From: Pegea sp. RAD2-039 | Taxonomy: Eukaryota; Chordata; Thaliacea; Salpida; Salpidae | Length of the DNA: 64,000 nt | Assembly (NCBI GenBank): GCA_034620365.1 | Contig: JAQGEQ010000260.1 | Span: forward strand, 235,574-299,573 | Reading direction: 5' to 3' | Shown: positions 20,872 to 33,610 of the stretch, in pieces | Layout of the letters: each line of letters starts with the position of its first letter | Position numbering within the stretch: position 1 is the stretch's first letter | Translations under genes and position numbers: made by a program | The notes under the pieces: generated by a model | What the model saw: the letters and a program-made list of their open reading frames with translations, nothing else | Told to the model about the DNA's origin: nothing | The model's database searches: none

Positions 20872-21005
20872 ATAAAAACTGGAATCTTTAAGTCACTGAG
20901 CAGCACTATTTGTCAAGTAGAAATAAAGGTAGAATAATTATAATATATAAAATTATGAAAATAAAAATATTATAAAGACATCCTGTGGCTGAAAAAATTA
21001 ACTAA
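20872..21005 (+). pseudogene. VTEQHY/RHLVTEK island
   Basis: The plus strand reads NWNL, TAA, then VTEQHYLSSRNKGRIIII and later a stop before RHPVAEKIN. The third copy (61571-61750) has no stop. Confidence 0.5.
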
Positions 21006-21406
21006 TAAATTTAACTTCTATTAATCTAAAGTTGTTTCATAAATCGCTGGATAACTTGGAAAGAAAAGAAAAACTATAAGTATAAATTGAAAAAAATATA
21101 TTTTCTAACTTACAACTGCAAGTTTATAACGAATTTATTTATTGACTATCTTGCTACTCACTAAGATCAATCATATTCTGTTCAAATAAAACATTTTTAG
21201 GTAGTAATCATCTTAAGTTTTCTGTAAATCAAATCACTATCCTGTTGTTTACAACGACAAATAACAAACTCTACAAAATTTCAATACTAAAATTTACAGA
21301 AATATTTGACGTCAAATTGCAATTTACGTCATCTAATTGTTAATTGAAACATTCAACTAAAAAGCAGGTTTGTTTATATTTCTTAGTTTTGATTTTCGGA
21401 TTATTT

Positions 21407-21518
21407 TATCGACACATGGTCGATATCAAAAATATATCCTGTCGACATACAAGTTGGTAAATGATTTTGGTTAAACGTCTTGATATAATAACTTCTTTTC
21501 ATCTAGTATTTGTCCGGA
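21407..21518 (+). repeat. VDIK/CPEK module copy 13
   Basis: Dyad box TATCGACACATGGTCGATA at 21407-21425 and CPEK box at 21499-21518. A TTGACGTCAA site lies upstream at 21306-21315. Confidence 0.6.
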
Positions 21519-22073
21519 ATAAAGTTATTTTTCGATTATTATTTTTTTAAAATTTGATTTATACTTAATCATAATATTTATTTGCTATATAAACAATGGA
21601 GATAACAACAAATAGCTTTTGCTATATATGATTACTTTATTTGAGATTTTTATAATTTTGAACAAAATTAATTAATTTTTTTATTAATTTAATCTAAATT
21701 TATGCCAACGACATGATTGTTTATTTTTTATTCACATTTACAAGATCTTTTTTGTAAACTGTAATTTTGATAAAATTAAAACTTGAGATTAAACTTTTTT
21801 ATAATTTAAACTAAACATTTATTAAAAATTTAAAAAGAATTTCTATGAAACACTTCGAAAAAAATTAATTAAAAATTCTTACGGTCATTTTTACACAAAA
21901 CATAATTTTATATTTATAGTAAAAAGAAACCTTTTGAAACTGATTTTAGAAAAATTGATTAATAGCAAATAAAAAAAACATAATTTACATTTTTATTTAA
22001 TAGAATACATGTTTTTGTTGTTTAAAATAGATCAAACTTATACGGAAAATTGATCTTTGGAAAGTCAGGTTTT

Positions 22074-22200
22074 TCCGGACAAATACTAGATCAAAAGAAA
22101 TTAATAAACCTAATAATAAAAAAAAATAAAGAAACTGTAGCAATCTTTCTTGCAATTGTTATTTCTTTTAATTTTTTTGAAGTCGACAAACGTGTCGATG
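22074..22200 (-). repeat. VDIK/CPEK module copy 14, second subfamily
   Basis: CPEK box at 22074-22092; dyad box GTCGACAAACGTGTCGATG at 22182-22200. On the minus strand it reads DIDTFVDFKK and SSICPEKPDFPKINF. Upstream in that sense (22315-22210) SYR, stop, NTCFQRLYNYSEFHEVF and DKVTSQLQLIC are legible. Confidence 0.5.
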
Positions 22201-22768
22201 TCCATAAAACAAATTAGTTGAAGTTGGCTAGTAACCTTGTCTTTGAAAACTTCATGAAATTCTGAATAGTTGTATAACCGCTGAAAACATGTATTTTATC
22301 GATAGGATAGCTTAGGATTTTTTAATAAGTTCAAACAATATTGCAACAAACAGTAAAAACTTGAATAAAAAAAATGTGTTTTAAGATTATACATAAAAGG
22401 AATTAAACAAGTTGAAAAGCTATTTCTGGTAAATTTTATTTTTAGCTAAATTTGCAAGACCATAAACTTTATAATGGTTTAGAAGTAAGTGTCTAAAACA
22501 TATTTATTATGTTTAATTATTTACTTTGGCAGAAAAATAAACAAAAAAATATGTGTGGATATTATAAAAATGTCTTAAGCTAAGTATCATTGTAATATTT
22601 TTGTTTATGACACATTAGTCAAAACTCTGCAAAAACTCCTTTCATTATTAGAAAATCTATTCATACTTCTTGTAAAAAATATTGTTGATAATTCAATTGT
22701 AAAAAATGCAAAGCTATTAAGACAGCAGGAATGATTTAATTCCAAAACTTCAAATTTAAAAATACATC

Positions 22769-22881
22769 ACCGACAACTTGTCGATTTCAAAATGTTTATT
22801 GAAGAAGATCATTGTTAAGATACAAATTTCAATAATACATCTTCGTTTTAACAACTTTTATTGATATAGAGTTTGTCCGGA
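22769..22881 (+). repeat. VDIK/CPEK module copy 15, RRM-linked
   Basis: Dyad box at 22769-22787 and CTAGAG-type box (here ATAGAG) at 22862-22881; near-identical to copy 6. Confidence 0.55.
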
Positions 22882-23143
22882 CGGAAATCAATTCAGAATT
22901 TTAATTTTCAATTATAAGTTTTCATTTTATTTTAAACTGTGATATAAGCTTTCCTTTGACAACAATTCTAAATTAATTTTAGTATTTTTACTTATTACGT
23001 TTTAGATTTTGAATTTTCAAATAATTCTCATGATTAATATTAGGAGAAACGCTTTTAATTTAAAATAATTAAAAAGATTTTCAGTGAAATATTTTCTAAC
23101 TATTTAAGAAAAAATGTTTTTAATTCAATCATATCAACTTTTT

Positions 23144-23302
23144 TCAAACAAACATAACTACTTGTTCAAAAGATTCAGGTTCAGCAAATAACATTATACC
23201 AAAACCTGAAGTAGGTTTTCCTCTTGGATTTTGTCTTATCATGCAGTCGTTAATATCGCCAAATTTCTTGAAGCAATCTCTTAGTTTATCTGTAAACTTA
23301 TC
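23144..23302 (-). pseudogene. RRM-domain exon fragment, copy 2
   Basis: A 52-codon open frame reads LRDCFKKFGDINDCMIRQNP and SGFGIMLFAEPESFEQVV. The tyrosine of the first helix is now cysteine. Same flanks as copy 1. Confidence 0.65.
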
Positions 23303-23424
23303 TCAAATAGCATTATTAACTTGATGTGAAAAAGATCTTTTGAGTTTATAACAAAGAAACAAACTTATAGTTTTAAAATATAATGGAGAAATGTTTGAAA
23401 CTTTAATTTCTATCTTTTAATAGT

Positions 23425-23553
23425 TCAAAAAGTTTACAACGTCTTGAAGATATTTTAGCAAAAGTACAAATTTCCAAAATGCATTTGATGTTAGCTAAAC
23501 AAACTCAATTGATTAAAAAGTTACTTTTGAAACTAAAATATTTATTTAAATAA
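23425..23553 (+). pseudogene. LAKQ..KLLLKLK island, copy 2
   Basis: The frame is open and runs on through the TAG of copy 1 (TAT here) to end KYLFK and TAA. The QAGK island follows about 120 bases downstream on the same strand, so two pieces of one gene are probably in their original order. Confidence 0.5.
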
Positions 23554-23673
23554 AATCTGGTTTAAACAGTTTTCCACTGAATGCCACTCTCGGTTGAAAA
23601 CAAAATGTTTTTTCTTGTATTGTAATAATTAATATAACTATAAATTCATCTTTGTATGTAAACTATTAAAAAA

Positions 23674-23755
23674 ACACCAGGCGGGTAAGAGCTTTACAAA
23701 AAAAGTAGTACTGAACTTACTGTATAAAAACCACTTAAGAACTTATTAAACATTT
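23674..23755 (+). pseudogene. QAGK..KVVLNLLYK island
   Basis: The plus strand reads HQAGKSFTKKVVLNLLYKNH and continues to TAA. See the copy at 12867 for the family description. Confidence 0.4.
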
Positions 23756-24403
23756 ATACTCAATATATTTAATCAAAATGTTAAAAATGTTTTTAATGTA
23801 GAAATGTTTTACAAGAAGATTATTAACAAGTTGAAAATTTTGTAGAAATATTTCAAACTTTAAATCTTGACTTATACTGATTACAGTGAAAAATCATTTG
23901 AAATTTTTTTTGTTTGTTTTTTTTTTGCTTTTCTTGAACTGTAATGTTTAATATAACAATAAATTCTTCTTTTGGATAACATTTATTGTTTACTTTTTAA
24001 CTTAAGTAGTTTTTAGAAAATATTAAATTTTACTTTATAAACTTTATTAAACTTAAGCAAAAGTGGTTGTTTTGGGTAAGTAAAAATGTTTTTATAAAAA
24101 TTATAAAATTTTAATTAAAGAAATTTTATTAGAAAATTTTTTCGTTGATTTTGGTAGCATTGTTGCCTTTTGCAGAATTAGATTTATTCAATTCAGCGGA
24201 TATCGAATTGCTGATGTCTGATAATAGGTTTGAATTAGAATTATATATTTATGTTCAGTTTTCAAAAAAGTTGTTTACTTGCTCTTTGAAAGTGTTTGAT
24301 TGAAACCTTTTTTATTTATTTTATAATGAAGTAAATGTGGTTTGACTTTCTATAAGATTTTAATCAATGAGATTACTCATTAACTTCAAAATAAATAATA
24401 GAT

Positions 24404-24517
24404 TATCGACAATTTGTCGATTTCAAAATGTTTTTATAAAAGTAAAATTCTAAGAGTTTAAAACTCAGTATTACATCTTCGGTTTAACAATTTCTTTTGA
24501 TCTAGAGTTTGTCCGGA
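24404..24517 (+). repeat. VDIK/CPEK module copy 16, RRM-linked
   Basis: Dyad box at 24404-24421 and CTAGAG box at 24498-24517. Confidence 0.5.
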
Positions 24518-24773
24518 CAAAAATCAATTCAGAATTTTAATTTTCAATTAAAAGTTTTCTTTTTATTTTATACTGTTAGAAAGTTGCTTTTTCTGACAAC
24601 AATTCTATATTAATTTTACTTTTTTTTACTTTTTAGATTATAAATTTTCAAATAATTCGTATGATTAATATTAATATAAACACCTCTAAAGTAGAACAAT
24701 TAAAACGATTTTTAATCAAATTGTTTCCAACTGTCTATAAAAATGTTTTTTAAAGTAACTCATATCAACTTTT

Positions 24774-24932
24774 TCAAACAAACACGATTACTTTTTTAAC
24801 AGAATCAGGCTCAGCAAATAACATTATACCGAAACCTGAAGAACGTTTTTTTCTTGGATTTTGTCTCATAACGCAGTCGTTAAAATGGCCAAATTTCTTG
24901 AAAATATCTATTAGTTTATCTGTAAACGTATT
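24774..24932 (-). pseudogene. RRM-domain exon fragment, copy 3
   Basis: An open frame of 52 codons reads FKKFGHFNDCVMRQNPRKK and SGFGIMLFAEPDSVKKVI. Basic residues before SGFG resemble the KxSRGFGF context of hnRNP-type motifs. Confidence 0.6.
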
Positions 24933-25238
24933 TCAAATAGTCAGCATTATTATTAACATGATGTGAATAAATTTTATATAAATTTTGATTTCTATATAAA
25001 ATTCTTAACAAAATAATTAATTTTATTGTTTACAATATTAGAATGTTACACCTTTTATTAGATATAATGAAATAGCTTAAGATATTTTTCTACATGTTAT
25101 ATAATAACATATTATTATTGTATTAAATTAGTAGAAACATTTGTTTTTAATTTTATTGGCAACAAGCAAAATTATTCTTATGATTATGATTAAATCAAAT
25201 TTATGAAATGAACTTTTAATTTTTGAAAAATATTTTTC

Positions 25239-25351
25239 TCCGGACAAATACTAGATTAAAAGAAGTTTTAATAAACAAGAACGTTAGTCATTCTGCAACT
25301 TCGCAAAAAACTATGAAAATTTAATTTTTTGATATCGACCATGTGTCGATA
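25239..25351 (-). repeat. VDIK/CPEK module copy 17
   Basis: CPEK box at 25239-25256, dyad box (CATGT loop) at 25333-25351. Confidence 0.55.
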
Positions 25352-25799
25352 AATTGATTCGAAAATTAATACTAAGAAGTATAAACAAACTTTTAAAATG
25401 AAAGCTGCTTGAATTTATCAATGAAAGAAATTAGATGGACTGAATTGCAATTTGACGTCAAATATTTGTCTCATTTCTAGTATTGAAATTTTGTAGAAAA
25501 TATTATTTGTCGTTGTAATCAACAGAATAATGATTTGATTTACAAAAACTTACGATGATTACAACCTAAGAATTTGTTTTTTATGATTTTTATAGGATTT
25601 GATTGAATTTAGTGGGTAGCACGATAGTCAATAAATATATTTTGTAAACTTTAGCAATAGTGAGTGAGAAAATATATTTTTTTAAATTTTATTCTTATAA
25701 TTTTTGTTTTTCTTTTATTTCAAATTAATCAGAAATTCATGAAAAAATTTAATCTTAATAGAAGTTAAAAATATTAAAATATTTTAATTTTTTCAATCA

Positions 25800-25905
25800 C
25801 AAGATGTCTCTATAAAAATTTTGTTTTCATATTTTTAGAGATTATAATTGTTGTACCTTGTTACATACTAGAAAAATAGTGTTGCTCAGTGACTTTAAGA
25901 TTCCA
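25800..25905 (-). pseudogene. VTEQHY/RHLVTEK island
   Basis: The minus strand reads NLKVTEQHYFSSM, TAA, QGTTIIISKNMKTKFL, TAG, then RHLVIEK. On the plus strand 38 codons are also open (25864-25980), which I take for a shadow. Confidence 0.5.
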
Positions 25906-26899
25906 GTATATTCTTATTTAATATTTATATCAGTTTTAGTAAAAGTAATACAATTAGCTTTATATAAAAAGTATTTGTAATAATTTTTAAAGAATAATAA
26001 TTAAGTTCTAATTAAATTAATTAAATATTTCGAATTAAACTCTAAAAAGATTAATAATCTTTTTTAGAAATCATGATAATTAAAATGTAATTCTTAGCTT
26101 CAAACATTGAGTTTTTGGAGCTTTTTTTTATTTAATTAGTTAAATAAGTACCAGTAATGGCTTAAAAATAAGTACTCAATTCTATCAAAAATTTTATTGA
26201 AACTTTCTTAATTACTAACAGTAGTTTTTTTATATAAATTAATTAGCATAAAAGTTATAAACGTTATAAAGCATTAATTAATTTGTGTATTTTATTTTTT
26301 TCCGTTAAGTTAATATTTTATTTATTGAATTGAAAACTCAGGACAACTTTGAATACTGATTTTGTTTTTAATTTGAATTTTAGCCAAAACTTTAATGCAA
26401 AAGTAAATGAAAGTTTTTATTAAATATTTTTATAACAATTCATGTTATCATAAATTTTTTTTATATATTTTAGTTTCAGATTTATTAAAATTTGTTTAAT
26501 TAAAAAAAGTTAGAATAAAGAATTTTGAAATTTCAGTTTTAGAATTATTGTTTAAGTAAAAAAGGTGATTTATTTCTATATTAACATGTTTGTCGGTACA
26601 AAAGCAGAAAGCTTAATTTTTTAAGATACATTTGATTACAATGAATTTTAAAAGCACTTTTAATCAGCAACATCTGCTAAAGTTGAATAGTAGAAAGTTT
26701 GATAATTTTTTATTACATAAAAATTTATGTTAAAAAGTTTCAATTTACTTAATTTGAAAAATAAAAATAATTTTTTTTTTTAATTTTTATTTTGTTTGAT
26801 ACGAAAAGCTACTGGTTAAAATAGTTTTGTTTTCAATTTAAACATAATTATTCGTAATTTCAACAAAGTTTGAAAGTAACTATTAAAATTCAATTTATC

Positions 26900-26972
26900 A
26901 AATATCATTTACGAAAACATAACCTGAAACAATGCAAGGATTTCAAAATTATTTATCTTCAGCGACGTCTAG
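26900..26972 (+). pseudogene. KYHL..QRRLA island
   Basis: The plus strand reads KYHLRKHNLKQCKDFKIIYL, then QRRLAF. It is open, with N and C in place of S and Y. Confidence 0.45.
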
Positions 26973-27590
26973 CTTTTCCGACTATAGAAACATAAAACTT
27001 CTAAATCTTTAATTAGATGTTTATGATTTTTATAAAAATATTTCTACTTACACATAAGAAACAATTTTGCTTAAATTTATTATATTTTATGAAGTAAAGT
27101 TAAAAATTTAAAGCTAGTTAAAAAACTTCGAATGAGTAAAATCCACTTTTTTCACTACAAAATTAAGTTTGAAATAAAGATATTTTCCATTAAAATCCAC
27201 CAATGTTCTCTCTGAATTCATTGGTAACTAGACTAAAATTCACTTCATTAAAAAACCACTAATTAACAATGAGGTGATAAGTCTGTTTGTAATAACATAC
27301 ATCAATTGATTTAGACAATTTAGAAAGTTTTTTGTTGATTTTGGTAGCATTGTTGCCATTTTCAGATTTAAATTTTTTCAATTCAGCGGATATCGATTTG
27401 CTGACGTCAGATAATAGGTCTGAATTAGAATTATATATTTATCTTCAATTTTGAAAAAACTTGTTTACTTGCTCTTTGAAAGTGTTTGATTAAAACCTTT
27501 TTTAATCTACTTTATAATGAAGTTAATGTGGTTTGACTTTTTATAAGATTTTAATTAATGAGATTACTAAGTTCAAATTAACAACTACAT

Positions 27591-27704
27591 CACCATCAAA
27601 TTGTCGATTTCAATATGTTTCTGGTAAAAGAATCAATGTTAATCATAAATATTAATAATACTTCATTGCTTTTACAACTTAGTTTGATCTAGAGTTTGTC
27701 CGGA
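27591..27704 (+). repeat. VDIK/CPEK module copy 18, RRM-linked
   Basis: Dyad box weakened to CACCATCAAATTGTCGATTT; second box at 27685-27704. No RRM island follows here; the downstream text is replaced from about 27830. Confidence 0.45.
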
Positions 27705-28309
27705 CGGAAATCAATTCAGAATTTTAATTTTCAATTATAAGTCTTCTTTTTATTTTAAGCTGTGATATAATCTTTCCTTTGACAAAAATTCTAAATTAAT
27801 TTTACTTTTTTTACTTCTTACGCTTTAGATGAGAATATATAGAAGTTTTCATGTCAGACATATAGAAAAACTATATACAAAAACATTTAATGTAAATATA
27901 AAAGTTCTTTGTTTTGTAACAATAATACAACCCGATTTATAGTTATATAAAATCTTTATCATTTTATTGTTTTCGTTACAATTCATATTATATTCTAAAT
28001 AACTCTTTTTCACAAAATGGAATAATGTTTAATTTGCGTTATTTTTAAAAGTAATCCGTAAAAAAGTTTTAGAAACTAATTTCATTCAACTGTTTTTAGA
28101 ATATCAAACTAAGTTTAGAAAAACATTGACACAACTTTCAAAAAGAATTTTTTCAAACAATTTTTATCTTCCATTTTCGTTGTGAGAGAATAAAACTTAA
28201 TTTAACTGATTATTTTCATTTTGTTTCACTTTTATTGGAGTTTTTATTTGTCAAGCTTTAAATTGAAAAATATTTTAATATATATTTGCAATTTTACTAT
28301 TGATTTTTC

Positions 28310-28415
28310 AACCACAAGATGTCACTATACTTGTTCTATTTTCTATTTTTATAAAATTATAAGGGTTGTATCTTAAGATCTGTTCGAGAAATACTGTTGC
28401 TCAGTGACTTTTAGT
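28310..28415 (-). pseudogene. VTEQHY/RHLVTEK island
   Basis: CACAAGATGTCACTATAC at about 28310 and GTTGCTCAGTGACTTTTAG at about 28395 mark the ends; decayed. Confidence 0.35.
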
Positions 28416-28839
28416 TTACAAAACATTATTTTTTAGTATTCATATCAGTTTTATTCAATCTCATACAATTAGGTTTACTTAAAGAGTATTTGTATTAGTT
28501 TTAGTTTGGAATATTTCACATTCAAATTTCTAGCTTTAGATAAATCTAAGTTTTCAATAAAATTTTCTTTTAAGAAAATTGTAGAATGAAAATTAATACT
28601 TTTATTTTTAACTAATATTTTTATTAGCAGATAAAATTATTCTACTTTTGTAGATTTAAAACTAGACAAAAAAAGGAAAAAGTAATTTAAGAACTTTTTT
28701 TAATTTATTTATCCTATTGAATACTATTAAATCTGTTTTCTAATGATTTTTTAAAAGAATAATTAAAATTTTTGAATTGTTAAGTTTATAAGCCCTCATC
28801 ATTAATCATTGTTGATCCTTAAGATCAACATCAGTAAGA

Positions 28840-29048
28840 TCAACATCTTACCATTTACATCTGCATCTGATCCTCATCTTCTTCTTACAAAAAGTCTTCT
28901 TTCAAACTAAAAATAAACAAATTTGTCACTAATGACGTCATACGCTGATGACGTCACCTTCGATCGACACCAGGTATTTTTTTGAACTCATCAACTTCCG
29001 GCTTATACATCCTTGTCAAAGATCGTGTTCCACTTCGCAGTGAGATCT
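28840..29048 (-). pseudogene. KPEVDEF and SLKE..RC block
   Basis: The minus strand reads TRMYKPEVDEFKKIPGVDRR and stop (28954-29048), then the octamer pair at 28933 and 28949, then SLKEDF with two stops before RC (28840-28908). Confidence 0.45.
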
Positions 29049-29645
29049 TGTAGAAAACTAACAATTCTGTTTTTGAAGAGATCATTTAAAAACTGTTTTG
29101 TTTTTAAGAAATCATAAGAAATAAAAGATCCTCGAACATTTAAATTTCAAACTAATTTAATTTTTACTTACTGCTACTTTCTACATTTTACTTTTAAAGT
29201 TTCAAAAATAATAAAAATACTTTTTATGTAAAATACCTTAAATAATTTTAATAAATAATTTTGAATATTTGAAATTAACTTTATATTTTCTTTTTCAATT
29301 TTTCTTTTCACTTTTCAATCAATTTCAAAATGTTTCTTTAGTTTCTTTTATGAATTGTTTTATTTTTATCTTTTAAAATCTTTTAGTTGAAGTGTATTTA
29401 CATCTTCCTTTTTCAGATTTAAATTTTTTAAATTCAGCGGATATCGATTTGCTGATGTTGGATAATAAGTCTGAATTAGTATTATATATTTATGTTCAGT
29501 TTTCAAAAAACTTGTTTACTCGCTGTATAAAAGTGCTTGATTAAAACCTTTTTAATCTATTTTATAATGAAGTAAATGTGGTTTGACTTTTTATAAGATT
29601 TTATTTAATGGGATTACCCACTAAGTTCAAATTAACAATTACATC

Positions 29646-29757
29646 ACCGACAAGTTGTCGATTTCAAAATGCTTTTGGAAATTAAAATTGTAAGAATTTA
29701 AATCTCATTATTACATCTTCTTTTTATCAATTTCTTTTGATCTAGTGTTTGTCCGGA
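29646..29757 (+). repeat. VDIK/CPEK module copy 19, RRM-linked
   Basis: Dyad box ACCGACAAGTTGTCGATTT at 29646-29664; second box with CTAGTG at 29738-29757, an intermediate between the two subfamilies. Confidence 0.5.
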
Positions 29758-30014
29758 CAAAAATCAATTCAGAATTTTAATTTTCAATTAAAAGTTTTAT
29801 TTTTATTTTATACTGTTAGAAAGTTGTTTTTTTTTGACAACTATTCTATATTAATTTTAATTTTTTTACTTTTTAGATTATAAATTTTCAAATAATTCGT
29901 ATGATTAATATTAATATAAACACCTCTAAAGTAGAACAATTAAAACGATTTTTAATGAAACTGTTTCTAACTGTCTATAAAAGGGATTTTTAAAGTAACT
30001 CATATCAACTATTT

Positions 30015-30172
30015 TCAAACAAACATAATTACTTTTTTAACAGAATCAGTCTCAACAAATAACAGTATACCGAAACCTGAAGAAGGTTTTTTTCTTGGAT
30101 TTTGTCTTATAACGCAGTCGTTAAAATGGGCAAATTTCTTGAAAAATCAATTAGTTTATCTGTAAACGTATT
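30015..30172 (-). pseudogene. RRM-domain fragment, copy 4, frameshifted
   Basis: The length is 158 instead of 159 bases: one base is lost in the helix codons before KKFG, and the conserved glycine codon region is altered. The SGFGI part remains legible. Confidence 0.6.
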
Positions 30173-30478
30173 TCAAATAGTCAGCATTATTACTAACATG
30201 ATGTGAAAAAATTTTTATGTAAATTTTGATTTCTATATAAAGTTCTTGACAAAACAATTAATTTTATTGTTTACAATATTAGAATGTTACACCTTTTATT
30301 AGATATAATGAAATAGCTTAAGATATTTTTCTACGTGTTATATAATGATATATTATTATTGTATTAAATTAGTAGAAACATTTGTTTTTAATTTTATCTG
30401 AAACAAGAAAAATTATTCTTATGATTATGATTAAATCAAATTTATGAAATGAATTTTAATTTTTGAAAAATATTTTTC

Positions 30479-30591
30479 TCCGGACAAATACTAGATTAAA
30501 AGAAGTTTTAATAATGAAGAACGTTAGTCATTCTTCAACTTTGCAAAAAACTATGAAAATTTAATTTTTTGATATCGACCATGTGTCGATA
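30479..30591 (-). repeat. VDIK/CPEK module copy 20
   Basis: CPEK box at 30479-30496 and dyad box at 30573-30591. The minus strand reads YRHMVDIKKLNFHSFLQS, stops, then SSICPEKN in the same frame. Confidence 0.55.
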
Positions 30592-31034
30592 AATTAATTG
30601 GAAAATTAGTACTAAGAAGTACAAACAAACTTTTAAGATGAAAGCTGCTTGAATTTATCAATGAAAGAAATTTGATGGACTGAATTGCAATTTGACGTCA
30701 AATATTTGTCTCATTTCTAGTATTGAAATTTTGTAGAAAATATTATTTGTCGTTGTAATCAACAGAATAGTGATTTGATTTACTAAAACTTACGATGAAT
30801 ACCAACTAAGAATTTGTTTTTTATGTTTTTTATAGGATTTGATTGAATTTAGTGGGTAGCAAGATAGTCAATAAATATATTTCATAAACTTTAGCAATAG
30901 TGAGTGAGAAAATATATTTTTTTTTAATTTTATTCTTATAATTTTTGTTTTTCTTTCATTTCAAATTATTCAACAATTCATGAAAAAAATTAATCTAACA
31001 GAATTTAAAAATATTAAAATATTTTAATTTTTTC

Positions 31035-31140
31035 AGTCACAAGATGTCTCTATAAAAATTTTGTTTTTATATTTTTAGAGATTATAATTGCTGTACTTTC
31101 ATATCCATTAGAAAAATAATGTTGCTCAGTGACTTTAAGA
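31035..31140 (-). pseudogene. VTEQHY/RHLVTEK island
   Basis: The minus strand reads QHYFSNGYESTAIIISKNIK, TKFL, TAG, RHLVTEKI. One stop only. Confidence 0.5.
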
Positions 31141-32129
31141 TTCCAGTATATTCTTATCTAATATTTATATCAGTTTTATTAAAAGTCATAATATTAGCTT
31201 TATATGAAAAGTATTTGTAATAATTTTTAAAGAATAATAATTAAGTTCTAATTAAATTAATTAAATATTTCGAACTAATTTCTAAAAAGATTAATAATCT
31301 TTTTCAGAAAGCATGATGATTAAAATGTAATTCTTAGCTTCAAACATTGAGTTTTTTGAAACTTTTTTTATTTAATTAGTTAAATAAGTACCAGTAATGG
31401 CTTAAAAAAAGTACTCAATACTATCAAAAATTTATTGAAACTTTCTTAATTACTAATAGTAATTTTATTTATATAAATTAATTAGCATAAAAGTTATAAA
31501 CGTTATAAGGAATTAGTTAATTTGTTTATTTTATTTTTTTCTGTTAAGTTAGTTAATATTTTATTTACTGAATTGAAAACTCAGGACAACTTTGAAATCT
31601 GCTTTTGTTTTTAATTTGATTTTTAGCCAAAACTTTAACGCAAAAGTAAATGAAAGTTCTTATAACATATTTTTATAACAATTCAGTTAACATAAAATTT
31701 TTTATATATTTCAGTTTCAGATTTATTAAAATTTGTTTAAGTAAAAAAAGTTAGAATATGGAATTTTGAAATTTCAGTTTTAGAATTATTGTTTAAGTAA
31801 AAAAGGTGATTTATTTCTATATTAACATGTTTGTCGGTACAAAAGCAGAAAGCTTAATTTTTTATAGATTCATTTGATTACAATGAAAATAAATAACACT
31901 TTTAATCAGCAACATCTGCTAAAGTTGAATAGTAAATACTTTGATAGTTTTTATTACATAAAAAGTTATGTTAAAAAGTTTCAATTTATTTAATTTTAAA
32001 AATGAAAAAAATTTTTTTATCTTGTTTGATACGAAAAGCTACCTGTTAAAATAGTTTTGTTTTCAATTTAAACATAATTATTCATAATTTCAACAAAGTT
32101 TGAAAGTAAGTATTAAAATTCAATTTATC

Positions 32130-32201
32130 AAATATCATTTACGAAAACATAGCCTGAAGCAATACAAGGATTTCAAAATTATTTATCTTCAGCGACGTCT
32201 A
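32130..32201 (+). pseudogene. KYHL..QRRLA island
   Basis: The plus strand reads KYHLRKHSLKQYKDFKIIYL, QRRL; open. Confidence 0.45.
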
Positions 32202-32820
32202 GCTTTTCCGACTATAGAAACATAAAACTTCTAAATCTTTAATTAGATGTTTATGATTTTTATAAAAACATTTCTACTTACACATAAGAAACAATTTTGC
32301 TTAAATTTATTATATTTTATGAAGTAAAGTTAAAAATTTAAAGCTAGTAAAAAAACTTCGAATGAGTAAAATCCACATTTTTCACTACAAAATTAAGTTT
32401 GAAATAAAGATATTTTCCATTAAAATCCACCAATGTTCTTACTGAATTCATTGGTAACTAGACTAAAATTCACTTCATTAAAAAACCACTAATTAACAAT
32501 GAGGTGATAAGTCTGTTTGTAAGTACATACATCAATTGATTTAGACAATCTAGAAAGTTTTTTGTTGATTTTGGTATCATTGTTGCCATTTTCAGATTTA
32601 AATTTGTTCAATTCAGCGAATATAGATTTGCTGACGTCAGATAATAGGTTTGAATTAGAATTATATATTTATGTTCAGTTTTCAAAAAAGTTGTTTACTT
32701 GCTCTTTGAAAGTGTTTGATTAAAACCTTTTTAATCTATTTTATAATGAAGTTAATGTGGTTTGACTTTTTATAAGATTTTAATTAATGAGATTACTAAG
32801 TTCAAATTAACAACTACATC

Positions 32821-32933
32821 ACCGACAAATTGTCGATTTCAATATGTTTCTGGTAAGAGAATCTATGTTAATCATAAATATTAATTATACTTCATTGCTT
32901 TTACAACTTATTTTGATCTAGAGTTTGTCCGGA
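32821..32933 (+). repeat. VDIK/CPEK module copy 21, RRM-linked
   Basis: Dyad box ACCGACAAATTGTCGATTT at 32821-32839; second box at 32914-32933. Confidence 0.5.
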
Positions 32934-33529
32934 AGAAAATCAATTCAGAATTTTAATTTTCAATTATAAGTTTTCATTTTATTTTAAACTGTGATATAAG
33001 CTTTCCTTTGACAACAATTCTAAATTAATTTTACTTTTTTTACTTCTTACACTTTAGATTAGAATATATAGAAGTTTTCATGTCAGACATTTAGAAAAAC
33101 TATATACAAAAACATTTAATGTAAATATAAAAGTTCTATGCTTTGTAACAATAATACAACCCGATTTATAGTTCTATAATATTTTTATCATTTTAGTGTT
33201 TTCGTTACAATTCATATTATATTCTAAATAACTCTTTTTCACAAAATAGAATAATGTTTAATTGCGTTATTTCAAAAAGTTTTTTAGAAACTAATTTTAT
33301 TCAACTGTTTTTAGAATATCAAACTAAGTTTAGAAAAACATTGACACAACTTTCAAAAAGAATTTTTTCAAACAATTTTTATCTTCCATTTTCGTTGTGA
33401 GAAAGTAAAACTTAATTTAGCTGATTATTTTCAATTTTCCTCACTTTTATTGGAGTTTTTATTAGTCAAGCTTTAAATTGAAAAATATTTTAATATATGA
33501 TTGCAATTTTACTATTTATTTTTCAATTA

Positions 33530-33610
33530 CAAGATGTCACTATACTTGTTCTATTTTCTATTTTTATAAAATTATAAGGGTTGTATCTTAAGATCTGCTC
33601 AGTGACTTTT
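33530..33610 (-). pseudogene. VTEQHY/RHLVTEK island, shortened
   Basis: The block joining the two ends has lost about 25 bases relative to 28310-28415. Confidence 0.35.

Larger units (their letters stand above)
20750..22620 (+). repeat. 1.9-kb segment, copies at 43180-45030 and 61535-62325
   Basis: The offset to the second copy is a constant 22440 (dyad box 21407/43847). The third copy stops at about 62325. Each begins with an initiator-tRNA-like stretch followed by the VTEQHY island. Confidence 0.8.
24130..29400 (+). repeat. 5.2-kb tandem unit, copy 1
   Basis: Landmarks recur at 24961, 30201 and 35401 (ATGTGAA after the RRM island), giving periods of 5240 and 5200. Each unit holds two RRM-linked modules, one main-type module, an RRM island, a KYHL island, two VTEQHY islands and, in the first two units, the KPEVDEF block. 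Confidence 0.85.
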
